64,000 nucleotides of DNA from Asanoa ishikariensis (lineage in GTDB: Bacteria; Actinomycetota; Actinomycetes; Mycobacteriales; Micromonosporaceae), in contig NZ_FNQB01000003.1 in assembly GCF_900107455.1 (NCBI RefSeq), forward strand, positions 124,001-188,000, in the 5' to 3' direction. This document shows, one piece after another, positions 57,664 to 64,000 of the stretch. Under the pieces are notes generated by a model. It did no database searches and had not been told where the DNA came from. It worked only from the letters and a program-made list of their open reading frames with translations. The first letter of the stretch is position 1. The number at the start of each line of letters is the position of its first letter. Both the position numbers and the translations under genes were made by a program.

Positions 57664-59579
57664 GAGGTCGCGAGCCGGGCGACCTGCGGCAACAACCAGG
57701 GCGCGATCACCTGTTGTACGCCCTCCGGCGTGAAATGCAGCCCGTCGCTGCGCACCCGCACACCGCTGACGTCCCACGCGAAAGCGCCGCCGGGACAGAC
57801 CACCGCCTGGAGGTCCAGGACCGTCGCGCCACGTCGAGCGGCGGTCGATCGCAGCAGCCGGTTCCAGGCGTCGACCCGCGTGGGCTCGTCCTCCGGCCAC
57901 AGACCGCCGTCCGGACGTTCGGCCCGCCGGGTGTACGGCGCGGTCAGCACGACCACGCGCGCACCGCGTACGCCGACGATGTCGATCGCGAGGTTGGGCT
58001 CACGAAGCAGGTACGCGTCGAACTCCGGCTCACCGACGTGCTGATAGCGGCCGGACAGCTTGCGGTCCATCAGCTCCCACCGGTCCAACAGGATCACCGC
58101 GACGTCCGGGTCGTCGGCCGCGATGTTGCGCTTCCACCGTTGGTCCCACGTGGCGCAGCCGGGATAGTTCGGGTGCGGCGAGCCGACGTAGCGCACCTCC
58201 GGCAGCCGGGCGATGCCACACCCCGGCACCCCGCGCGCGGTGACCTCGAGTTGGGACTGCTTCGGCAGGTAGGTACCGAGCGACCACGACACCGAGTCGC
58301 CCATGAACGCGATCCGGGGCAACGCGCCCGGCGTCCGGCCCGGGCGCTGCACAGGCGGCGTGGCCGAGGCGCTCGGCCCCGGCCGCGTGTCCAACGCGAT
58401 GACCGGAGAAGGCCGCGCCGGCGGCGGGACCGTGACCACCACCGCCAGCACCGCGGTGGCCAGCACGGCCGTCGCCGCCACCGCACCACCGAGCCGGGGC
58501 CGCCGCCGCGTCCAGCGCGCTGTCCGCAGAGGCCGCTCGACCAGCAGGTACGAGGCCGTCGCGACCAGGAACACGGCGGCCAGCCGGACCCCGAGCAGCG
58601 CCGACCCGCTCAGCCCGGTGCGGGAAGACGTAAGCCAGCCGAACAGCGGCCAGTGCCACAGATAGAGCCCGTACGAGATCCGCCCGACCACGACCAGCGG
58701 CAGGAACCCGAGCACCCGGGCGGTCGGCGAGCGCGGACTGACCACGGCATGCGCGATCACCGCCGCGGTGGCCAGCGCCACCAACGTGAGCCCGAACCGG
58801 TACAGCCAGGGATCCCCGCCGCCGGCCGTGGCCCAGAAGAGCCCGGTGACCGCCACGCCGAGCACGGCAAGAGACCCGAGCACCGGGTGCCGCCCCGAAG
58901 CACGCCGGCCGGTCAGCAGCACCGCGAGCCCACACCCGACCAGCAGCGTCACCGCCCGCGTGTCAGTGCCGTAGTAGACCCGGTCCACGTCGGAAGGAGC
59001 GAACAACAGAAAAGAAGCAAGACCGGAGGCGATCGCGCCAAAGAGACAGACCCCGAGCAGCACCAGCCGGGTGCGCCGCCCCCGTGCCACCGCCACCGCA
59101 AGAATGAACACCAGTGGCCAGAGCAGGTAGAACTGCTCCTCGATCCCCAGCGACCAGGTGTGCTGGAGCGGCGAGAGAGCACCGGTCGCGGCGAAGTAGT
59201 CGCCGTCCCGGAACATCATTCGCCAGTTGGCCAGGTAGGCGACGGACGCGAGCGAGTCGAGCCGCAGCGCGGGAAGCTCGGTCGGCGGCAGCAGCCACCG
59301 GGACACCACCGCCACGGTGGCCAGCACGAGCAGCAGCGCGGGCAGCAACCGCCGTGCCCGGCGGCCCCAGAAGGCGACCAGGTCCGTGCGGCCCGTCGCT
59401 GACCGCTCGACGAGCAGCAACGAGGTGATCAGGAAGCCGGACAGCACGAAGAACGCGTCGACGCCGAGGAAGCCGCCCGGCAGTGCCGCCACTCCACCGT
59501 GGAACAGCAGCACCGCCAGGACGGCGCAGGCCCGGACCCCGTCGAGCGCAGGTTGGTACGGAAGGCGCGCCCCGGACAT
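57660..59579 (-). CDS. OafA/YrhL-type acyltransferase fused to SGNH domain
   Basis: This 639-residue membrane protein has an acyltransferase-3 domain with about ten helices (YQPALDGVRACAVLAVLLFH, FFVLSGFLITSLLL, LQHTWSLGIEEQFYLLWPLV, SYGLYLWHWPLFGWL) over residues 1-380, and a C-terminal SGNH/GDSL-type domain outside the membrane. The SGNH nucleophile serine is in IAFMGDSVSWSLG, and the Asp-His pair is in VRSDGLHFTPEGVQQV. It transfers acetyl or other acyl groups to cell-surface glycans or secreted metabolites. ATG at 59579. Close to a polyketide cluster it could tailor a product, but such enzymes are also common housekeeping genes. Confidence 0.92.
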   Translation of the reverse strand: MSGARLPYQPALDGVRACAVLAVLLFHGGVAALPGGFLGVDAFFVLSGFLITSLLLVERSATGRTDLVAFWGRRARRLLPALLLVLATVAVVSRWLLPPTELPALRLDSLASVAYLANWRMMFRDGDYFAATGALSPLQHTWSLGIEEQFYLLWPLVFILAVAVARGRRTRLVLLGVCLFGAIASGLASFLLFAPSDVDRVYYGTDTRAVTLLVGCGLAVLLTGRRASGRHPVLGSLAVLGVAVTGLFWATAGGGDPWLYRFGLTLVALATAAVIAHAVVSPRSPTARVLGFLPLVVVGRISYGLYLWHWPLFGWLTSSRTGLSGSALLGVRLAAVFLVATASYLLVERPLRTARWTRRRPRLGGAVAATAVLATAVLAVVVTVPPPARPSPVIALDTRPGPSASATPPVQRPGRTPGALPRIAFMGDSVSWSLGTYLPKQSQLEVTARGVPGCGIARLPEVRYVGSPHPNYPGCATWDQRWKRNIAADDPDVAVILLDRWELMDRKLSGRYQHVGEPEFDAYLLREPNLAIDIVGVRGARVVVLTAPYTRRAERPDGGLWPEDEPTRVDAWNRLLRSTAARRGATVLDLQAVVCPGGAFAWDVSGVRVRSDGLHFTPEGVQQVIAPWLLPQVARLATS

Positions 59580-59614
59580 ATCCCACTAAAACTACCGGGG
59601 CGCGCGTTCCCTGG

Positions 59615-60673
59615 TCAGCGTCGTGCGCGAACCGCTGCCGCCAACTCGTCGAGCAGGGCGGCGGTGGTGTCCCAGTCGATGCACGCGTCCGTCACCGACT
59701 GGCCGCGCACCATCGAGGACCCGCCCAGGTCCTGCCGGCCGGCGACCAGGAAGCTCTCCATCATCACGCCGGCGATGCCGCGCTCGCCGGCCGCCAGTCG
59801 GGCCGCGATGTCGCGTACGACGCCGGGCTGCCGGTTGTGGTCCTTGCCGCTGTTGCCGTGGCTGGCGTCGATCATCAGCCGCCGCGGCAGATCAGCCTTC
59901 TCCAGCGAGGCAAGCGCGTCCGAGACGTGCGCTGAGGAGTAGTTCGGGCCGCTCGCGCCACCGCGCAGCATCAGGTGCACGTCCGGGTTGCCGCTGGTGG
60001 TGACCAGGGCGGCGATCCCGTCCAGGTTGATGCCCATGAAAACGTGGCTGGCCGCCGCGGCGCGGATCCCGTCGACCGCGTCGCCGACGTCGCCCGAGGT
60101 GGAGTTCTTGATCCCGATCGGCATCGACAGGCCGCTGCACAACTGCCGGTGGGTCTGGCTGGCCGCCGTGCGCGCGCCGATCGAGCCCCAGCTCACGATG
60201 TCGGCGATGAACTGCGGGGTGATCGGGTCGAGGAACTCGCAGCCGACCGGCAGGCCCAGCGCCGAGACGTCGAGGAGGAGTTGGCGGGCCAGCCGCAGCC
60301 CGCGGTTGACGTCGAAGCCGCCGGACAGGTCCGGGTCGTTGATCAGACCCTTCCACCCGACGGTGGTACGCGGCTTCTCGAAGTAGGTCCGCATGACCAC
60401 CCGGATATCGCCGGACAGGCGGGAGGAAACCGCGGCCAGGCGCGAGGCGTACTCCAGGGCGGCGTCCGTGTCGTGAATCGAGCACGGCCCGACGATCACC
60501 AGCAGGCGGTCGTCACGGCCGTCGAGAATGTCGACAACCTCGGCCCGGCCGCGGCTGACCACGTCGGCGACCTCAGGGGAGACCGGGAACTCGTGGCGCA
60601 GCAGAGCAGGGGAGATCAGCGGGCTCATGCGGGCGATGCGGGCATCGTCGAGCGCCGCGGCGGTGACAGACAT
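59615..60673 (-). CDS. Class I 3-deoxy-7-phosphoheptulonate (DAHP) synthase
   Basis: This 352-residue enzyme condenses phosphoenolpyruvate and erythrose 4-phosphate, the first step of the shikimate pathway. It is of the class I-alpha (AroF/G/H) type: LLVIVGPCSIHDTDAALEYA, VVMRTYFEKPRTTVGWKGLI, DVNRGLRLARQLLLDVSALG, GARTAASQTHRQLCSGLSMP, MPIGIKNSTSG, and MIDASHGNSGKDH are all intact. Most actinobacteria rely on class II enzymes for primary metabolism, so a class I copy beside a polyketide cluster hints at a dedicated supply of an aromatic precursor. It is divergent to the ketosynthase gene, separated by about 305 bases. Confidence 0.93.
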   Translation of the reverse strand: MSVTAAALDDARIARMSPLISPALLRHEFPVSPEVADVVSRGRAEVVDILDGRDDRLLVIVGPCSIHDTDAALEYASRLAAVSSRLSGDIRVVMRTYFEKPRTTVGWKGLINDPDLSGGFDVNRGLRLARQLLLDVSALGLPVGCEFLDPITPQFIADIVSWGSIGARTAASQTHRQLCSGLSMPIGIKNSTSGDVGDAVDGIRAAAASHVFMGINLDGIAALVTTSGNPDVHLMLRGGASGPNYSSAHVSDALASLEKADLPRRLMIDASHGNSGKDHNRQPGVVRDIAARLAAGERGIAGVMMESFLVAGRQDLGGSSMVRGQSVTDACIDWDTTAALLDELAAAVRARR

Positions 60674-60978
60674 GGCGTCCTCTCATGGGCGAGCCGCCCC
60701 GGGACGCGTGCCGAGCCGGCTCAGGAATCCGGCTCAGGGGTGAAGGTCAGCGCGGCGAATCGCCCGCCGACCCATTCCGGGCCGGGGGTATAAACCGATA
60801 CCAGCGCTGCACGGGCGCAACCTTAGCAGGCTTCCGCGCGTTCTGGTGTGGGCCGGGCCACGCTGAGTCAGCTCTGCGACAGCGCCTGACTCGCCCGCCT
60901 AAGAGGCACTACATCCTATTCGTCCGGTTAAGCCGTACTCTCTTCCCCGAACGAGCGACCTTCGGGGAAGGAATGAAC
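60674..60978. promoter_or_regulatory. 305-base divergent control region between DAHP synthase and ketosynthase
   Basis: No gene was seen. Stem-loops and palindromes noted: GAGCCGG (60713-60719) with CCGGCTC (60729-60735) in the DAHP synthase leader; GGTAT-AAACCG-ATACC (60787-60802), an operator-like site; GAGTCAG (60865-60871) with CTGACTC (60886-60892); and a strong hairpin at 60942-60970 described separately. Two regulators or structured leaders could work here, one for each direction. Confidence 0.6.
60942..60970 (+). promoter_or_regulatory. 10-bp hairpin that sequesters the ketosynthase ribosome binding site
   Basis: CTTCCCCGAA (60942-60951) is perfectly complementary to TTCGGGGAAG (60961-60970) around a 9-base loop. 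The right arm contains GGGGAAG, the Shine-Dalgarno sequence seven bases before the ATG at 60979. When folded, the site would be masked, so translation of the ketosynthase may be switched by structure, temperature or a binding factor. Confidence 0.7.
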
Positions 60979-62298
60979 ATGATGAGGTCGGTTACCGACG
61001 CGCGCGACGTGGTCGTCACCGGCATGGGGTTCTGTCTGCCGGGCCTCGGCCGGGCGTCGATCACCACCCAGGACGTCTGGGAGATCGTGTCCCAGGGCAA
61101 GACCGCGATCTCGTCCCGTGACGACGGCGTCTACTACGGCTCCGTCGACCTGTCCGCGGAGACCTTCGCCGAGTACTTCCCGGAGATCCCGGGCATCTTC
61201 GCCGCACACTTCACCGACACGCACCGCTTCGGGCTGATGTCGTTCCTGGAGGCGTGCACAGACGCGAAGCTCGACGTGCGGGCCGGCGCCCTGACCAACG
61301 CCGGCATCCTGGTCGGGCGCGGCGGCGTCGACACCAACATCGCCGGCTACCTCAAGGTGCTCAACACCGAGATCGGCGACCTGAACATCATCGAGGCGAC
61401 CTCGCTCTTCATCGAGAGCTCGATCGCCGTCACCTCCTCGGACGTGGCGCTGGCCCAGTCGGCCTTCGCCCGCACCACCGGGCCCTGCTACACCGCCAAC
61501 GCCGGCTGCTCCTCGTCCTCCGTGCAGATCAACAACGCCCGCCTGCTGATCAACAGCGGCGCGTCCGACGTGATCGCCGTGACCGGCGTCGACAACTTCT
61601 ACTACCCGCTGCTCAAGAAGGTCTTCGACCTGGTCAAGATGGTCCAGGACCAGGGCGAGGACACCCGTCCGACCAACGCGCTGCCGGACGAGCCGATCGA
61701 GTTCGATCGCCTGATGCGCCCGTACGACCAGCGCCAGGGCTGCGTCAACTACGGCGAGGGATCGGTCTCGCTGATCCTGGAGAGCCGTGAGCACGCCGAG
61801 CGGCGCGGCGCGGCGATCTACGGCCAGGTGCTCAACCAGGCGATCACCCGCGACGGCCTGCCCCACCCGCTGGCCAGCGACCAGGACGGCGGCGGCCTCG
61901 TCGCGGCGGTCCGGCAGGCACTCGGCGACCGGCCGATCGAGCAGGTCAAGTACGTGCACGGCGGCAGCGACGGCGGCATGGCACAGCAGGAGGCCGCGGC
62001 GATCCGCGCGCTGTTCGGCGACCTCGCCGGCGACCTGCTGATGACCTCGCAGGAGGGCAGCTTCGGCCACAACGGTGCGCCCACCGGCGCCCTCGGCGTC
62101 GCACTGACCCTGCTGATGATGAAGAACCGCACGGTCTGCCCGACCGCCAACTGCGAGCGGCCGCTGGACTTCCTGCCCTTCGACCCGGTGCCCGGTTTCC
62201 AGAGCGTCCCGCTGGCCTTCGACCACGCGCTCAGCTTCACCTACCAGCTGGGCGGCGTGCAGAGCGCCATCCTGCTCGGCAGCCCCGACGCCCTGTAA
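60979..62298 (+). CDS. Stand-alone beta-ketoacyl synthase (KAS family)
   Basis: This 439-residue ketosynthase-fold enzyme has the active-site cysteine in TGPCYTANAGCSSSSVQINN and two histidines in VKYVHGGSDGGMAQQEAAAI and EGSFGHNGAPTGALGVALTL, so a Cys-His-His triad is kept, but the flanking motifs (HGGSDG for HGTGT, GHNG for NIGH) are unlike FabF or type II KS-alpha. It opens VVVTGMGFCLPGLGRASITT. It may load, branch or release polyketide chains, or act on a carrier-bound aromatic unit. ATG codons at 60973, 60979 and 60982 are in frame; spacing from GGGGAAGG favours 60979. The type I synthase follows 27 bases later. Confidence 0.85.
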   Translation: MMRSVTDARDVVVTGMGFCLPGLGRASITTQDVWEIVSQGKTAISSRDDGVYYGSVDLSAETFAEYFPEIPGIFAAHFTDTHRFGLMSFLEACTDAKLDVRAGALTNAGILVGRGGVDTNIAGYLKVLNTEIGDLNIIEATSLFIESSIAVTSSDVALAQSAFARTTGPCYTANAGCSSSSVQINNARLLINSGASDVIAVTGVDNFYYPLLKKVFDLVKMVQDQGEDTRPTNALPDEPIEFDRLMRPYDQRQGCVNYGEGSVSLILESREHAERRGAAIYGQVLNQAITRDGLPHPLASDQDGGGLVAAVRQALGDRPIEQVKYVHGGSDGGMAQQEAAAIRALFGDLAGDLLMTSQEGSFGHNGAPTGALGVALTLLMMKNRTVCPTANCERPLDFLPFDPVPGFQSVPLAFDHALSFTYQLGGVQSAILLGSPDAL

Positions 62299-62325
62299 CC
62301 CCTTTCAAGAAGAGGAACAGCTTTC

Positions 62326-64000
62326 GTGGAACACGAGCACATCGCGATCGTCGGGATCGGCTGCCGGTTGCCCGGCGACGTCGACTCGCCGGCCGCCCTG
62401 TGGCGACTCCTCGCCGACGGCCGCGACGCCGTCGGCCCGTTCCCGGCGGGCCGACCGTCGCCGGGCGCCGCGACGCCACCCGACGGCGGCTGGCTGACCG
62501 ACGTGACCGGGTTCGACGCCGACTTCTTCGGCGTCTCCCGCCGCGAGGCCGACGTGCTCGACCCGCAGCACCGGCTGATGCTGGAGGTGGTGTGGGAGGC
62601 GTTCGAGCATGCCGGCCTCCCGCCCGACGGGCTGTCCGGCGAGTCGACCGGCGTCTACCTCGGGCTCAGCTACGACGAGTACATGCAGCGCCTGGCCGGT
62701 CAGCCGGAGGAGCTGGCCGGCGGGATCCTGACCAACGGGCACTGCGTGGCCGCCGGGCGAATCTCGTACCTGCTCGGCCTGCACGGTCCCGCCGTCACCG
62801 TCGACACCGCCTGCTCGTCCGGCCTGGTCGCGGTGCACCAGGCCGCGCAGGCGCTGCGCGACCGGGAGTGTGACCTGGCGGTCGCCGGCGCCGTCAACCT
62901 GATCGTCGACGAACGCACGACCCGCGAGTTCACCCGGTTCGGCATGCTCTCCCCGACGGGCCGGTGCCGGGCGTTCGACACGCAAGCCGACGGCTTCGTG
63001 CGCTCCGAGGGCGCCGGCGCGGTCGTCCTCAAGCGGCTCGGCGACGCGCTGCGTGAAGGCGATCGGATCCTGGCCGTGGTACGCGGCTCGGCGGTCAACC
63101 AGGACGGCCGCTCCGACGGACTGAGCGCGCCGTCGGCCGAGGCGCAGGAGCAGGTCTACCGGGCGGCGCTGGTCCGGGCCGGCCTTGACGCCAGCCAGAT
63201 CGGCTACGTCGAGGCGCACGGCACCGGCACCCGGCTCGGCGACCCGACAGAGCTGTCCAGCCTGACCCGGGTGTACGGGGGCCAGGGCCGGGCGGTCGCG
63301 GTCGGCTCGATCAAGACCAACATCGGGCATCTCGAACCGGCCGCCGGCATCGTCGGCCTGATCAAGACCGTGCTGTCGCTGGACTACGGCCTCATCCCGG
63401 GCAACCTGCACTTCACCGGCTGGACCCCGGGCACCGACCCGTCGGCCGCCGGTCTGTTCGTGCCGACCGGCACCACCCGCTGGCCGGACGGCGCCGCCGT
63501 GCGCCGGGCCGCGGTCTCCTCGTTCGGCTTCTCCGGCACCAACGCGCACGTCGTACTCGAAGAGGCGCCGAACCTGCCGTCGGCCCCGGCCGTGCCCCGG
63601 CCGACCGTCGAGCCCGAGGTCGTGGTGATCCCGGCCGGCTCGCGCGGGGCGCTGCCCGCCGCGGCCGCGCGGGTCGCCGACTGGCTCGACGGCGACGGGC
63701 GCGACGTGCCGCTGCGCGACATCGCGCACACGTTCGCGCTGCGCCGCGGCGCCGGGCGTGGTCGGCTCGGCGTCGTCGCCACCGACACCGAGGAGCTTTC
63801 GGACCGGCTGCGGGCGTACGCGGCCGGCCACGTCGACCCGGCCGTGGTCGACGGCGAGGTGCACAGCGGCGTCGTACGCGGCGCGGTCTGGGTGTTCTCC
63901 GGTCAGGGTTCGCAGTGGCCCGGCATGGGCCGCGAGCTGCTGGCCGCCGAGCCGGCCTTCGCCGCCAGCCTGACCCGCACCGACGCGCTGATCGGCACCG
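62326..64000 (+). CDS. Type I polyketide synthase, KS and start of AT (continues past window)
   Basis: The visible 558 residues contain a complete ketosynthase (about 1-425) and the linker and beginning of an acyltransferase. KS marks: EHIAIVGIGCRLPGDVDSPA, VDTACSSGLVAVHQAAQAL (active cysteine about C163), GYVEAHGTGTRLGDPTEL, and KTNIGHLEPAAGIVGLIKT, so all three catalytic residues are present. The linker runs to about residue 520, and the AT begins VWVFSGQGSQWPGMGRELLA. The usual docking coiled coil at the N-terminus is absent, since the KS starts at residue 5, suggesting that this is a first or free-standing module. GTG at 62326 has AGAGGAA upstream. It is the core of a cluster lying to the right. 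Confidence 0.95.
   Translation, partial: MEHEHIAIVGIGCRLPGDVDSPAALWRLLADGRDAVGPFPAGRPSPGAATPPDGGWLTDVTGFDADFFGVSRREADVLDPQHRLMLEVVWEAFEHAGLPPDGLSGESTGVYLGLSYDEYMQRLAGQPEELAGGILTNGHCVAAGRISYLLGLHGPAVTVDTACSSGLVAVHQAAQALRDRECDLAVAGAVNLIVDERTTREFTRFGMLSPTGRCRAFDTQADGFVRSEGAGAVVLKRLGDALREGDRILAVVRGSAVNQDGRSDGLSAPSAEAQEQVYRAALVRAGLDASQIGYVEAHGTGTRLGDPTELSSLTRVYGGQGRAVAVGSIKTNIGHLEPAAGIVGLIKTVLSLDYGLIPGNLHFTGWTPGTDPSAAGLFVPTGTTRWPDGAAVRRAAVSSFGFSGTNAHVVLEEAPNLPSAPAVPRPTVEPEVVVIPAGSRGALPAAAARVADWLDGDGRDVPLRDIAHTFALRRGAGRGRLGVVATDTEELSDRLRAYAAGHVDPAVVDGEVHSGVVRGAVWVFSGQGSQWPGMGRELLAAEPAFAASLTRTDALIGT

Noticed and set aside
60674-60760. Aromatic amino-acid attenuator before the DAHP synthase
   Set aside because: A short frame (MGRRAIRRADLHP) and a 7-bp stem exist, but there is no run of Phe, Tyr or Trp codons and no T-tract terminator.

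Overview
The window is 64 kb of very GC-rich, densely packed DNA from a filamentous actinomycete, most likely a member of the Micromonosporaceae. The signs are an Lsr2-type nucleoid protein, SigE-type ECF sigma factor, Tat and Sec secreted glycosidases with CBM13 and fascin-like tails, MEDS-domain regulators, many GTG starts with 4-base ATGA/GTGA overlaps, and a dispersed inverted repeat built on GTTAACAAGGGTCCCTT. The family assignment rests mainly on that repeat and on general gene content, so it is an inference. No rRNA, tRNA, CRISPR array, transposase or integrase was seen. The sequence looks like chromosomal arm or accessory chromosome that runs into a biosynthetic gene cluster at the right edge.

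Region 1 (1-13,003) is catabolic. A leftward run of seven genes reads NTF2-flavin monooxygenase, sugar-type ABC transporter (binding protein, ATPase, permease), acetoacetyl-CoA synthetase, TetR regulator and SDR (cut by the window edge). Divergent to it is an acyl-CoA dehydrogenase, with a perfect GTATCAG-T-CTGATAC palindrome between them. A convergent SDR/flavin monooxygenase pair and a GPH-type symporter follow.

Region 2 (13,004-20,712) carries an MFS efflux gene behind a 29-codon leader peptide and hairpin, an orphan MgtE-N-like repeat protein, a sigma factor with a membrane partner, Lsr2, a probable 2,2-dialkylglycine decarboxylase, an SRPBCC-ArsR-SRPBCC operon with two operator copies, and a secreted repeat protein.

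Region 3 (20,713-31,108) is mostly secreted carbohydrate and cell-wall enzymes (GH30-CBM13, GH71/99-like with fascin-like tail, acetyl esterase, M23 peptidase) plus hydrolases, one of which has lost its nucleophile.

Region 4 (31,210-47,235) holds a heterodimeric ABC exporter with one predicted working ATP site, a YihY membrane protein, PPK2, SDR-LtrA, a Crp-like regulator, an Hsp90-family protein translationally coupled to a 921-residue TPR protein, a DyP peroxidase, and a free-standing gene for a 25-residue hydrophobic peptide with its own strong terminator.

Region 5 (47,284-57,663) has secreted PhoD phosphatase, a MEDS-STAS/MEDS-ATPase pair, an FAD monooxygenase behind twin operators, a VOC protein and an alpha/beta hydrolase that each carry tandem repeats made from their own 3' ends, and a MerR/methyltransferase pair with a classic 19-base-spacer promoter.

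Region 6 (57,660-64,000) contains an acyltransferase-SGNH protein, a class I DAHP synthase, and divergently a stand-alone ketosynthase (its ribosome binding site lies in a 10-bp hairpin) followed by a modular type I polyketide synthase that runs off the window. This is the probable left boundary of a polyketide cluster that may need extra shikimate-pathway flux.
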